This document shows, piece by piece, positions 21,675-34,100 of a stretch of DNA of 64,000 bases. Below the pieces are notes generated by a model that was not told where the DNA came from, did not search any database, and saw only the letters and a program-made list of their open reading frames with translations. The position numbers were made by a program, and so were the translations under genes. The DNA is from Diphasiastrum complanatum (Eukaryota; Streptophyta; Lycopodiopsida; Lycopodiales; Lycopodiaceae), in contig CM055113.1 of the NCBI GenBank assembly GCA_029204225.1, positions 21,473,798-21,537,797 of the forward strand, read 5' to 3'. Every line of letters starts with the position of its first letter. The stretch's first letter is position 1.

Positions 21675-23403
21675 CTGCACTGCACCAATCATAACAGGCA
21701 CCACAAAAATTAACACAAACTTTAATTTCTGTATGCATCTGCCCAAGCAACGTAGTAGAACTGCAGCCTGGTATTACAGAAGGGTAGTTAGTAAGATCTG
21801 CAAAAGCAAAAAACCTACCAGCCCACAGAAATATACAACCTCCATCGTACTAATACAGAGCGTTGATCTACTGAGACTACCAATAAAGTCAAAAATCTAA
21901 ATGCCTAGCTTTTTGTGAACTTGGTACACCAAGCTACATAAGTGAATAGAGCATGATGACATCCTAGTTGCCAAGGAACATTCGCAGACTTCAAATGTTT
22001 GACTTCACAAATGTGTGTGCAAGATTGAAAAAAAGTCAAAAAAATTGGCAAATGTTTCCATTCAATACTTGTACTCTCCATTAAGTTTGAAAGTTTTATA
22101 GCAGCTTTAGGACAGATGAGCTTCAAGATTTTACAGTCCAAAATTCATTGGGAAAATAATTTTCAGCAAAAATTCACACAACTTCGTAACAAGTACAAAT
22201 AACAAGTCTGCAAGCCTGGAATCGAATGCAAGCGCATTTACTGGTAACTACACACGACAAGGAAAGACCCCTAACGCTGCAAAGCTTTCTTTCTCCAATC
22301 ATTATCAGCTTAATGTTTTTGAACGTGGTCAACACAATAAAAAATTGAAGATAATTTCATAGCTCGGACTTAGTTTTGAGAATTTAAATGCTCAACCTTA
22401 GAGCTTAAATTTTACAATTCAGTGTATTGATGTCATGTCTAGGATAGTACCCAACATATCAAACGAGATGTAGTGCAATCTTTGACCTTATAAAGTTCAC
22501 TGACAAAGTCTCAGACCATCAACTTCATGCATAGCATGAATGAAATGCTTTGACAAACCCTACTCACTTTACCAAGGCCCAAGAGTAGGCATAGATTACA
22601 TGCACAAAAATATGTCCACATTAGCTTGAATACAAAAAGATGTTCCAGAGGCATAGCATTCCGGAACAAGCAATCCGGAACGCAACGTTCTGGAAAAGAA
22701 AAAAGGCCTAAATTTTTTTATTTACAATTTTACAACCAATGGAACACCCTATTAGGAGACACGCAAACTAGAATATCTACTTTAATTTTGTAGCACATCT
22801 ATGTCAAGTTAGTGACTCGTTGTCATGCCTTCTCAGTGATATCTAGGCCAAACCTTGCATGTTAAAAGTCTAGAGTGTTCAGGAAGGACTGCTACCAAGA
22901 GAGGAAATCAAACTTCATGATTATAAAGGTTTCTGACTTTGGAATTTGGAGTAAGCTTGCTTCAGTTACCAGTAATTGCTTGTTTCATGTGTTAAAGAAT
23001 AGTGCAACAAGGTACAACTCAGTAGAAGAATTCCATAGATGCATTGTGTTCTGGAATGCAAGTTCCGATTACATTCCTGAACGCCCATTTTTTAACGTTC
23101 CGGAATTTTCAAAACGTTCTGTTCTGGAACCCCTTTTTTTTCAAGTTCCTGTAAACTTTTTTCAGTGTCTTTACCAAAAAAAACCCTAAAAAGTTCAAAA
23201 AACAATGACAGATATTATGTATTAGGAATACTGAATAAATTATACACACATTCTTCTTGTTCTCTTGGTTCATTCATATTGTTTTGTAATTTCCTATTTT
23301 TTGGCTTTTGTGTGCAATCATGGTATTTTCTTCCTACACTTCTACTTCCAAGCTACAATATAATATACATATATACACACGCACACACACATATATATAT
23401 GTA
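21675..23403 (-). other. DHH intron 2, 3' end
   Basis: The first 1.7 kb left of the Helitron-like end. AT-rich, no ORF with known domains. At 22650-23150 the palindromic word TTCCGGAA/TTCTGGAA occurs many times within a degenerate repeat; similar words recur at 57735-57790. Confidence 0.5.
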
Positions 23404-23431
23404 CTAGTTGGTTAGCCCGTCGTTGACGGGC
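23404..23431 (-). mobile_element. Helitron-like 3' terminus
   Basis: On the minus strand a perfect 7-bp stem with a 3-base loop (GCCCGTC AAC GACGGGC) is followed after seven bases by CTAG, then T. A short GC hairpin about 10 bases before CTRR, with insertion before T, is how plant Helitrons end. The matching 5' TC end was not located and no RepHel ORF is present, so a non-autonomous Helitron is the best guess. Confidence 0.5.
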
Positions 23432-23929
23432 GGCTGACAATTTGGGTGGCAACTTGTGGTCAAGACGTGTGGATGATGCTCAGAGCAGGGGATTAATGAT
23501 CTACTTAGCCATCCTCCCCCTCCCGGTGGTCTGTGACACAGCATTCTTTTCATTTTCAATTTTTTTTGCAAGATGACGCATTGCGCGTGCCCCTCCATGT
23601 TGCCGAGAGAGTGGAAAATGTAAAGGGGGGTTGTGCCTTGGCCCACCTCCCTCCCCCAGAAAAAATGGGGGGAGACCGGGGTGGGGGAATGTAGCTGTCT
23701 CCCCCACCCTAAAAAATGTATGGGGAGGCTAAATCCTCCCCTTCCTCCCCCCACTCCCATCCACAAACAACACCCCCCCCCCCCCCCCAAAAAAAAACAA
23801 AAAACTTTTTTGTGGGGCTCGGGGATGGGGCCTCTTTATTTTTTCGAGGGGAGGGGAAGGGGTGCAAAAAAAATAAAGAGCCCCCTTAAGAAAACAACTC
23901 TCCCCCACAAATCAGAGATCGAATGTGGC
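23432..23929. other. GC-rich, homopolymer-rich spacer
   Basis: Contains G and C runs (C homopolymer at about 23772-23788) and no real gene. The open frames across it are proline/glycine artefacts. Probably the body of the Helitron-like element. Confidence 0.5.
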
Positions 23930-24955
23930 CGGAGGTCACCTCATTGTGGCCTGCCACATGGCAAACCATGCAAGCTTGGGGTTTGCCATGTGGCAAGCCA
24001 CATAGGCCTACCATAGGCTTGTGTAGCAGGCCACATATGCATGTCATAGGCCTGCTATCTGCCAAGCTGTCACACGGCAAGCCACGTAGGTCGGTCAAAC
24101 ACATGGCAAATTATTCAGACTTGGGGTTTCCATGTGGCAAACCATGTAGGCATATCATAGGCTTGCGTGACGAACCAACCAGGCTCTACCACGTAGGCTT
24201 GAGTGGACCTAGAGAGAGAGAGAGAGAGAGAGAGATGGGGCTCGAAAGTTGCCACATGGCAAGCCACATAGGCTTGCCACGTGTGAAACCTTGACAAGTG
24301 GAATGCCACGCAGGACTACCATAGGGCTCCTGTAGCAGGCCACATAGGCATGTCATAGGTCTGTTATCTACCAAGCCTGTCGCAGACTGCCACGTGGCAA
24401 GCCATGTAGGCCTACCCCATGGCAAGTCATGCAAGCTTGGGGTTTGCCATGTGGCAAACCACGTAGTTCTAACATAGGCTTGTGTGGCAAGCCAACCAGC
24501 TCTACCACGTAGGCCTGAGTGGACATAGAGAGAGAGAGAGAGAATTGGGGCTCCAAAGTTGCCACATGGCAAGCCACGTAGGCTTGCCACATGGAAAACC
24601 ATGTGGGACTGGCCATGTGGCAAGCCACGTAGGCCTGCCACATGGCAAATCATGCAAGCTTGGGTTTTGCCACATGATAAGCCATGTAGGCCTATCATAG
24701 GTTTGTGCGGCAAGCCAACCGATTCGTGCCATGTAGGCCTGAGTGGACCCAGAGAGAGAGAGAGAGAGAGGTGGCTTCGAAAGTTGACACGAGGCAAGCC
24801 ATGTAGGCCTACCATAGGCTTGCATGGCAGACCACATAGGCATGGCATAGGCCTCATGTCTGCCATGCAAGCATGTTGCAGGTTGCCACATAGGCTTGCC
24901 ATAGGCTTGTGTGGCAAGCCAACCAGGCTCTGCCACATAGGCTTGCGTGGACCTA
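23930..24955. repeat. Composite tandem array (TGCCACATGGCAAGCCACGTAGGC words plus AG runs)
   Basis: At least four irregular units of roughly 200-300 bp. Each ends in 'gagtggac(c/a)(t/c)agagag...' (about 24203, 24510, 24740; truncated at 24945). Each continues with 'ggcttcgaaagttgcca' and many copies of CACATGGCAAGCCA and CCACGTAGGC. Self-complementary words such as GCCACATGGC make it fold-prone. The open frames of up to 266 codons are products of the repeat. Confidence 0.85.
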
Positions 24956-25439
24956 GTTCTTTTGGCAACATTGTCATCATAATCATTTTGCAACTTCAAC
25001 ATTTCCCTTTTGCTAACATTTTGACAAAATCTTTTGTGGATCATCAAGGATTATTTTATAAAATATTACAAATAGCTACTTGAACCATAAGTCCACAATC
25101 TATTGATGTGATTTGGACCCTATGGATATTTAGGATTCTTAACATCTATTAGAACATTATTGATTGAAGTGCATTCATTGGACCCAAAAACAAGGTGCAC
25201 GGCCACAAAAGCGGAAGGGGGCAAATTTTTTTACAGTGGGCTATTGGAGTCGAATCTTCGCGTGTGAATAGTCGCTCAGCGATACGGAGGTGGTGCACAC
25301 AGTGCCAGGGGGATCTGAGCTTCGTGGCGATCGAAACCATCGATTTCGGATTTTTGGTAAGTGTAGGCATGAGTTTTTGCAAGTGTTGACATTGAGCTAT
25401 AGGCAACCAAATCGAGCGAAGTTTGGCTCTAGATCACCT
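24956..25439. other. No gene seen
   Basis: Transition between the tandem array and the region upstream of hAT copy 2. AT-rich to 25190, then locally GC-rich (25200-25350). No domain or terminus recognised. Confidence 0.4.
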
Positions 25440-25860
25440 TTCATCATGCCCACGGTAATTCCTACGGTGTCAATTTCAGCTGTTACAGTGAGTATAGCAA
25501 GATTTGAACGCCACACTCCAAATGCATGTGTATTTTTGCCATTTTCACAAAATGACTTGTAGGCATTCTCGATTGAGGTGATGTTTGAGTCTAGAATGCA
25601 TTTCCACATGCCTGCAAAGACTCCTGTGACGTTCACTTTGCCCGTCTCCGTCCGTATCACAAATTTCAATTTCCATGCACTAATTCCATGTATTTTAGGG
25701 TTTAGGGTTGGCGCATCGTGCAAGCATCTGCCTTTTAGGCCTACACTACACTCCTTTACGTCTGCACGGACTCCCACGCGAACGGCATTCGCCCGTTATC
25801 GCTCGTACTGAAATAATTCAATCCAACGCCCTAATCCCATGTGTTTTTGGCACTTGCTCT
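25440..25860 (+). repeat. Three diverged ~150-bp repeats upstream of hAT copy 2
   Basis: Related blocks end in AATGCATGTGTATTTTTGCC (about 25520), ATTCCATGTATTTTAGGG (about 25683) and AATCCCATGTGTTTTTGGCA (about 25833). The last two also share a CTGCAMRGACTCC-like start. They could be subterminal repeats of the hAT element or an unrelated minisatellite. Confidence 0.5.
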
Positions 25861-25999
25861 GATAATATGCATTGGATTGTGATGTATGCTCTGATGTTTT
25901 GAGCTCTATTTTAGTCTGGTAATGTTGTTCAATGCAGTGTATTTTTCTTCTATTGAACGTTTGCTTGCTTATTTCTATTTGCAGGTTTGATCTCGTGTT

Positions 26000-28900
26000 G
26001 ACACGATGCCGATGCGAGGCCAAGGCCTTTGGACCGAGGTTGATCTTACAGAGGGGGATGTGGCTAGACACACCATGGCACAGGAGTCCGCAAATGGAGA
26101 TGCTTGCATTGTGGTGGGATCTTCACAGGATCGTTCACCAGGGTTAGGGCTCACTTACTGCGGGTCCAGATGGGCAGGTATTGGGCATATCTGATTGCCC
26201 CAGGATTTCTGATGAGCAGGTGCAGAGGTTGATGGACATGTACGGGGCCGACAGCAGGGCCTGGTTCAGAGCCACGAGCATCAGATGAGCACGTTGGATC
26301 AATGGCAGCGGGGGTCCTTCTCGTCCCTCTTCTTTGGCAGCAGATGCACCGCATGCTTCGACAGGTCCTGCCAGAGAGAGTGACACCCCTCCAGGACGAT
26401 CAGACACACCCACAGATCAGCCATCCATTGGGCACGCTAGACCATGAGTGCCATATGTACAGCAGAGAGGGCGTAGGCCTAGACAGCAGAACCTTGATCG
26501 ATGCGGGTGTTAGAGAGAGCAGCAGGCCTAGTGCACTCGACTTTTTTGGCCAGTTCTTTTACGAGTGCGGCATTCCTTTTGTTGTTGCTGACACTTGGGT
26601 GTTCAGGGAGCTCTGCACGCAGATTGCAGCAGTGGATGCTACATGGAGGCCTCCCAGGCGAGAGGCACTGCGAGGCAGGATGCTTCGTCAGGAGGAGGAG
26701 ACCATCACGCGGGAGCTGAGTTTCATTCGCTGAGCTTGGCAAACGTAAGTACTTTGTCTCCATAAACTTTCTGCATGTGTTTCATTTTGCTGGTAGCGCA
26801 ATTTTTGCATGTGGCTAATGGGAGCTTTGTGGCAGGTATGGATGCACGATATTGAGTGATGCATTGACCGACATTCGTCGACGATACGTCATCAATATCT
26901 TGGTTTCTTGCCCGCTTGGCACGGTATTCCTATGTGGCGTCGATGCCACTCGAGGTGGTGGAGCCATCACAGCCGACTTCATATGGGAGGCTGTTAGAGA
27001 TGTTATTGCAGACATCGGGGTGGAGCACATGGATCAGGTTGTCACGGACAACGGCACAAACTGCAAGCAAATGGGAGAGATTATGACGAGGGAGCACCCC
27101 AGCATTGTGTGGACACCCTGTGTCGTACACTGCACAAACTTGCTCATCCATGACTTATGTGCACTTCCATGGATCATAGAGGTATAATTTTTTCCATTTG
27201 CTATGCTATCTTCCTTGACACTTGCTCCATGCTGCTAACCACATCTCAAGTATTGTCTAAACTTTTTACTGAATGTCTGTGTTGCAGATCACTTCTACGG
27301 CCATGCGCCTGGTCACTTTCGTCACTAGGAACTTCTTGGTGCTAGAGCGATTGATAGTAGTGAAGGACGCATTGCGGCGGATGGTTTCTAGCAAGGCCTT
27401 CAGGGACTTTAGAGGCATCAACGCACATGGGACGTTTTTCCAGTTTGACGATGAGTTCTGGACACATGCTGAGGAGATTGTCGGGTTCCTTCGACCCATT
27501 TTCTTTTTGCTGTGCCTGGTAGACGGTGAGGGGTGCACTCTCGGTCTCATTTACGAGTTCATGGACCGTATCAACGAGGCGATTCAGACGTCGGCCTTGG
27601 ACGAGGATAGATATGACTTTTCAGTGTCTAGTTTGTTGTTTCTCACTCAAGTTTGTTGCATTTCTTTTATGCTACGGTGCAGAGTATTGTAATTTGTCTG
27701 TTGCAGGAGGGACGAGATCTTGCAGATATGGGAGGCCAAATGGGACTACTTCCACCGACCCATCCACGTCGTAGCGCCCACATGTTGCACCCCTTGTGGC
27801 ACTCTACCCGGGATTTGGACGATTCGGAGCTGCACCGTGGATGGGTGGAGTACAGGGAGCATCTATGGCCCGGATCAGGTATGTGTGAGAAATCGCTTGG
27901 TAGTCTAAATACTACAGTAGTGTACTCACTGCTAGTGTGTGAATTCGAGGGGACTTACACGTGCCATGTTTCTTCTGCCAACAGGTCTGATGCTCAAGAA
28001 CATGGCACACCAGCTGATCACATTTGAGCGCTTCCAATTTCCTTTTGATAGAGAGCAGTGTCGACTGAGGGAGGATCACCGTTACGTGGTGGAGCACCCA
28101 TAGGCGCAGCACAGGTGACTTGCGACGATTGCCCGAGAGTCCTTGCACAGGACTGTTCAGCATCTGCTTGTGAGCGGAATTGGAGCACCTGGGCCTTGTA
28201 TCAAACGCAGAAGAGGAACAGGCTATCCATCGAGCACTGTAGGCGGTTGGTGTTTGTGAACACCAACAGCCGTATGCTGAGGCACACACGCGGAGAAGGC
28301 TAGATGATCGAGCTAAGTCACATTATTACCCCCTGTTTCTTGCTATGCTTTGACGAATTGAATTGCTTTCGAAATATGCAATAAATTGCAAAATACCTGC
28401 CTGACAACAATGTATTGTTCGGGTTGCAGGTGAACCCTGACTCTTGCTTGGTGGACTCGGCAGCTACTGCTCCTCGAGCAACACCCACGCAGGAGGAGAT
28501 GGATGATGAGATCTATAGACAGGCACAGGCTGACGCACGGGCTTTACGAGAGAAGGTGCGGGAGAGGGCTGAGGAGGGAGATGACGAGGGCTCGGAGGGT
28601 GGAGAGGAGCTTAGGGCTGATAATGAGGAGGAGGAGTGGGTTGAGGGGGATACGAAGGAGGAGGGGCGGAGGCACAAGGGGATGACCTGGCTGAGGACCC
28701 TGATGCGGAGACAGAGGAGGAGCCAGCCATTCCTGCACGTAGGCGTAGAGGGAGACCTAGAGGTTTTGGGAAGGGGGGGGCTGAGTTCACTTTTTGTAGA
28801 CAAGAGTGGAGCATCACAGGCAGCCGTCGGCCAGGCATCATCATAGTGGGTAGGGCCATCCCAAGGCATAGGATCACAGCCACCTGACACACAGACATGC

Positions 28901-29112
28901 AGGCCTAGACACGGGGGTGGGGGCAGCTAGAGGGGGGCCAGAGGAGGGGAGAGAGGTAGGGGGAGGATCCGAGCTAGAGAGCACGCAGCAGAGCCAGGGC
29001 CACACCACGGCGTATGGTTCGCTCTGATTCTGATTCATCTGCAAACCCTCGGGATCAGCAGACAGGCACAGACTCAGATGATTTTGACTACCACGACTCC
29101 GACGAGTCTTAG
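26000..29112 (+). pseudogene. hAT-superfamily transposase pseudogene (copy 2, DUF659 type)
   Basis: Multi-exon hAT transposase. N-terminal part at about 26130-26270 (QRLMDMYGA, matching copy 1). Pre-catalytic block at 26540-26735 (FFYECGIPFVVADTW), ended by a stop at 26731-26733. DUF659 at 26842-27180 (NILVSCPLGTVFL, VVTDNGTNCKQMG, WTPCVVHC). Intron 27183-27287 (GTATAA...TGCAG), then 27288-27620 (RNFLVLERL, LGLIYEFMDRI). Further pieces lie at 27707-27880 (WDYFHRPIHVVA, then a 1-base frameshift near 27772) and 27985-28080. The dimerisation end is at 28130-28303 (DCSASACERNWSTW, QKRNRLS). A last exon after 28431 encodes an acidic tail ending DSDDFDYHDSDES at 29112. Visible stops and frameshifts make it non-functional. 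Terminal inverted repeats were not identified. Confidence 0.85.
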
Positions 29113-29271
29113 TTGTATAGTTTTCATTATTTTCATGGAACATCATTGTACCCCATTTTGGTGCCATGTGGCCCGATATTCATATTTATGATGATCCTAT
29201 TCACAACAGTGTCATGATTCAGTACTGTTCTTTATGGTTTTAGTTAACTTCGGTTTTATGGTCTATGGTTG

Positions 29272-29348
<77 letters not shown>

Positions 29349-30322
29349 TTATTAATGTCCTTGAAATATCCTAAGGTATATAAGACTAATAAAAGGTACA
29401 TGTCAAGTACGCACAATAGGAGCGTAAAAGCTCAAACATCTACAGAAATAATAACTGCGAAAAAAGCCAGAAGATGGCTAGCAGTCACAATACATCATCA
29501 TGATAAAGTAGATGAAACTGTCACTGGACGGCGGGCTGCAAATCTCTGTCTTTGAGTGAACTGTCGGTGTCGTCTCTGCTGCTGTGGAGCTGTGGGCTGT
29601 GGCCTATGGGCTGGTCGTCTCTCTACGCTTCTACACTGTCTCTGACGTCTATGTATGGAAGCATCTGGAAACTCAACCTCTCCATCAGAATCACTACTCT
29701 CCTGTCTTTGTCTCCGACGAGATAAGCACTCCCTGATGCTCAGCTATAACAAGGGGGGGGGGGGGGGGTGGGGGGGGGGTCCGTGTCTAGTCTCACCATC
29801 CTCAAATCTGACATCTCCCGAATCATCAGTGCAACACATCTGGGATCCTCATATGATATCAAGGTAGAGAGTGTGGCTGGGTGATCTCGAAACAAGCAGT
29901 AATATCTCCCACGGAAATGGAACTCATCCTATACCTCATGTGTATCACACATACCACAGATCCGAGCCTCTCGCGGTGTGCTACTATATCTGCCAATCTC
30001 AATGGCTAGCTGGTGTGAGGAAACCCGAAACTGACCCATCGCAATCTGCAGTCTATGTGAGATACTCTCCATCAAATATCCAGGTACTATAGGACACCCA
30101 GCTGGATCCCGAGATAGAAAATGTGTATGATAAAACTCAGTCTTTCTCCTCAGTGGACCTCGCCATGTGCTCTGAAGATACGCTCTGTACAGATGGCCGC
30201 GAATATACTGATGAGTGCCAGCAGGTAAGTCAGTAATCTGAATAGCCAATGTAGAAAAGAGACGGCGAGCCCGAAAATACCATGAGGAGTGTCCCTCAAA
30301 ATGTAAGTGTCGGGATGATGAC
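29272..30322 (-). pseudogene. LINE ORF2 C-terminus and 3' UTR
   Basis: The minus frame 30322-29929 reads LPAGTHQYIRGHLYRAYL, SSHQLAIEIGR, PREARICGMCDTHEV, parallel to the plus LINE at 44590-44880. The following His/Cys of the terminal zinc knuckle are in degraded sequence, where a poly-G run (29753-29779 on plus) disturbs the frame. The 3' UTR keeps the TTAGTCTTATAT word shared with the other copy and ends in (TC)n. Confidence 0.8.
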
Positions 30323-30327
30323 AAAGC
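30323..30327. repeat. Target duplication AAAGC, left copy of the copia insertion
   Basis: Exact match to 35720-35724. Removing 30328-35719 plus one copy rejoins the LINE frame. Confidence 0.93.
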
Positions 30328-30724
30328 TGATGATTTGCAAGACCCAGCTATGGAGTATCTTAACTCAAATGCTAGATCAACTATGAAAGCTTGAGAAACT
30401 TGGCTACGGAAAATATCACACACAAGGAGAATTGCATAAGCACCTCACAAACTCAAAAGTCTCAAGAAGAAATGAATTGCTAGAGAGAGAGAGGAGGGCG
30501 TGGGTCCTCCAAATCCCTTGTGAGGCAAGCACCTCCTTTACATGCATGGAAAGTCTAGGTGTCAACCATAGGAGTGAGCTACTTGGCCAAGTGGGCCACT
30601 TGCACTAATTTACTTAACTTACAAAAAGGGGGTCTCATGCATTTAATTAAAACATGCCCCATGAGTTATGTACAACTTAACTAATGCTTAGCCAAAGGGG
30701 GAAAATAGGCATTACTCTTCAACA
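30328..30724 (-). repeat. Copia 3' LTR
   Basis: 397 bp, TGTTGAAGAG...CAAATCATCA on the minus strand (TG...CA ends). Longer than the 5' LTR by a ~12-bp GAGGGCGTGGGT-type insertion near 30490. The pol frame runs 44 bases into it. Confidence 0.95.
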
Positions 30725-33700
30725 CCCCCCCCTTAATGGCAATTTTATTCAAACTGACACCCAACAAAGTTCTGAACTTTTCAAACTTATCTTTACTAAG
30801 TGGTTTAGTAAAAATATCAGCTATCTGGTCGTTGGTGTCACAATAAACTAGCTCGATCTCCCCACTATGCACTTTCTCTCGTATAAAATGCTGGTCCACC
30901 TCTATGTGTTTCGTCCGTGCATGATAGACTGGATTCCTCGCAAGCTGAATGCAACTTTGGTTATCACAATGTAACAATGTAGGTCTTACTTGAGCAATCC
31001 GCATGTCCTCAAGTAGACGACGTAACCAAATGGCTTCACAGGCGGACCTCGTAGTTGCCCTGTACTCAGCTTCGGTAGATGATAGAGCAATAGTAGGCTG
31101 CTTCTTACTGCACCATGATATAGCCCCTGAACCTAGGCTGAAACAATAGCCTGTCGTCGATCTCCGATCGTCTCTATCACCTGCCCAATCAGAATCTAAA
31201 TAACCCTCCAGCTGAAGGTCCCCGTAATCTGTGTATCCAATCCCATAAGTCATTGTCCCTCTCACGTATCGTAGGATCCGCTTGGCTGCCTTCCAATGTG
31301 CTTCGGTAGGCTTACTCATGAATTGACTTGCAATCCCAACAGCATAAGCAATATCTGGCTTGGTGGTAGTAAGGTAAATCAGGCTGCCCACTAACTGACG
31401 ATAGAGCGTCTCATCTGCAAATGCTGGACCATCACCTTTTGATGGCTTGTTGCTTGCATCCATGGGTGTGCTGATTGGTTTGCTTTCTTGCATGTTAAAC
31501 CTCTTCAATAATTTCTGTGCATACTTTGCCTGTGAGGTAAAAAGACAACGCTTCCCTTTCCAAACTTCAACTCCTAGGCAATAGTGTAGCAAACCCAAAT
31601 CTTTCATCTCAAACTCACTAGAAAGATTCTTCTTAACACAAGCAATAAGCTTCTTATTGCTTCCCGTGATGAGTAGATCATCCACATAGAGCACAACAAC
31701 CACAAAGTCTTCTCCTTCCCTGAAGACATAAAGATTGCAATCAAACTTACTCTTCTCAAACCCTTGCCTCGCAAAGTACTCATCAATTCGGCTATACCAA
31801 GCCCTTGGCGCCTGTTTGAGCCCATACAAGGCTTTCCTAAGCCTGCAAACCAGATTCTCCTTGCCTGTTATTTCAAATCCCTGCGGTTGTTCCATGTAAA
31901 CCTCCTCCTGTAGGTGCCCATTAAGAAAGGCACTTTTGACATCCATTTGATGGACATCCCAATCAAAATATGAGGCTATAGCCAAAATGGTCCTGATAGA
32001 TGTCATCTTAGCAACAGGTGCGAATGTCTCATCATAGTCTAGCCCCTCTTGCTGAGCATAGCCTTTCGCCACCAACCTTGCCTTGTACTTGTCCACTGTT
32101 CCATTGGCATGAAACTTGGTCTTATAGACCCACTTGCAACCTATTGGTTGCTTCCCTTCTGGCAATGTAGTGAGCTCCCATGTGTCATTCTTAGCAATGG
32201 AGTCGTACTCCTCCTGCATGCCATGTTGCCATACCTGTTCTCTCATGGCTTCGTGAAAGAACTGTGGCTCATCTGCATTCAGAATAGTGGACATAAGAGC
32301 AAAGTTAGTCTCTTGTCTCTCATGAGACCTAAGAGATCTTCTGACACCCTGTTCACTGCTCTCTCCTTCTTCCATCATTTGACCTACTTTGATTGTTTCC
32401 CAATACCACCTAGGTAGCTTCTTCCTAGCAGCAGGTGATGTGGATGGTGACCATGTATCCCATGGTACTGTCTTAGTCTTCCGTTTGTCCCCAACTTCGG
32501 CTTCTGGTACTTGGCCAAAAAGAGGTCTCGAACTAGTAGGTTCGATTTCCTGTTGTTGCTCCTACACTTGAGGCTCACAGGACTCTTGACTAGGATCCTC
32601 ATCCGTGGAATCAATCAAGGGTATGAACTCAGTAGTTCCTTCCTTCTCCTGCTCCTGTATCTTGGGTGAATGCTCTTCATCAAAGATGACATCTCGACTT
32701 AGGATCTTCTTCCTGTTTTCGAGATCATATAGCACATAAGCTTTCTCACCTTCACTATACCCAAGAAAGACACACTTCATGGATTTTGCATCAAGTTTCT
32801 TCCGCAAGTCCTTTGGTATATGTGCATATGCAGTACACCCAAATACTCGAAGGCTGCCCACTTTGGGCTTGTTGCCACTATATGCTTCTTCTGGCGTGAT
32901 TCCTTCAACTGCTTTGGTTGGACTTCTATTCGATAGAAAAACAGCAGTTGCTACCGCTTCCACCCAAAAAGAACTTGGCAAGCCCTTTGCCTTTAGCATG
33001 CTCCTCGCACACTCAACTATAGACCTGTTTTTCCGCTCAGCCACGCCGTTATGCTACGATGTATGTGGAGCAGTAAACTGTCTCTTTATCCCAGCTTTGC
33101 AAAGATCTTTGAACTCATCAGAAATATACTCACCACCCTTATCTGACCTGAGAGTCTTTAACCTCTTCCCTGTGTGGTTTTCCACCATAGCTTTCCACTG
33201 TTTGAAGTATTTGAACGCTTCAGATTTCAGCTTCAGAAAATAGACCCATACCTTCCGTGAGAAATCATCTACGAAGGTCATGAGATAGTATGCCCCCCCT
33301 GTTGATTTGACCTGCATGGGACCGCATAAATCTGGCACAAGCTCAAGAATGCCCTTGGCCCTGGTAGCTTTCTCCTTTGGAAACTTTTTCCTCTGTTGCT
33401 TCCCTAGTGCACAAGCCTCACATGTATCTGAAGAAGACTTAATGCTAGGAAGATCTACTACCATTCTGTGCCTGTTCAAAACTTGCAAACTTTTATAATT
33501 CAAATGACCATATCTCTCGTGCCAAAGCTTGTCCCGATTAGTATCCCTTGCAGACAAGGCCTCTTGGCTAGGAATGATTGTGAAAAGCTTGTAAAGACCT
33601 CCTCCTTGCATTCCCTTGGCTACCACCTTGAAGTTCTGATCTTTGTCTTTTACCAAACATGTAGAATCATTAAACTCTACCACCATGTTCTGTTTGGTAA

Positions 33701-34100
33701 TGGCACCAACAGATAGCAAGTTCTTAGCCAACCCTGGTACATGCAACACACTTTTAATTTCCTTCACCTCACCTGATGACAGCTGTATTGCAACTGTGCC
33801 TTTGCCCCTCACCATACGTGTAGAATTATCTCCAAGGCAAACATGTTGACCATCTTCTATCTCCTCATAGGTGCTGAACCAATCTCTATGAGGTGTCATG
33901 TGCTTTGAGGCTCCAGAATCAATGTACCATCCACCAAATGTGGATTCAGATGATAGGGCTGCGGTGAATAGCTCAAGCACACCAGATTGCTCCTCCTCTG
34001 CAACTTTGTCAACAAAGTGACCCTGCTGGTTCTTTCCCTTCTTCTGATCACTTTTGCTTCTTCCTGCATTCCAAGGCAAAATGCCCATACTTACCACTAT
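30681..34100 (-). pseudogene. Copia pol: protease, integrase, RT, RNase H
   Basis: One reading frame from about 34100 down to 30681. Protease at about 33930 (YIDSGASKHM); GAG-pre-integrase (LWHERYGHLN, about 33520; CEACALGK zinc half). The integrase core starts LELVPDLCGP, with the usual HTD reduced by one codon, so the first catalytic Asp is shifted; RSDKGGEY and NGVAERKN follow. RT at about 32230-31480 has [29 protein letters not shown] and the catalytic YVDDLL. RNase H follows (LSSTEAEYRA at about 31080) and ends ADIFTKPL. Premature TAG codons lie at 33056-33054 and 32564-32562. RT/RNase H (32378-30681) is an uninterrupted 565-codon frame. Confidence 0.93.
30725..30734 (-). promoter_or_regulatory. 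Copia polypurine tract
   Basis: AAGGGGGGGG on the minus strand directly abuts the 3' LTR start TGTTGAAG, as required for plus-strand priming. Confidence 0.93.

Noticed and set aside
23404-25083. Open frames up to 266 codons over the tandem array
   Set aside because: Period-driven frames in a repeat; present on both strands and several frames.
25397-25777. 126-codon minus frame
   Set aside because: Spans diverged repeats, no recognisable motif and no supporting context.
34048-34100. Programmed gag-pol frameshift in the copia
   Set aside because: A one-base insertion in the AAAA run explains it as well, and the copy carries other disabling changes.
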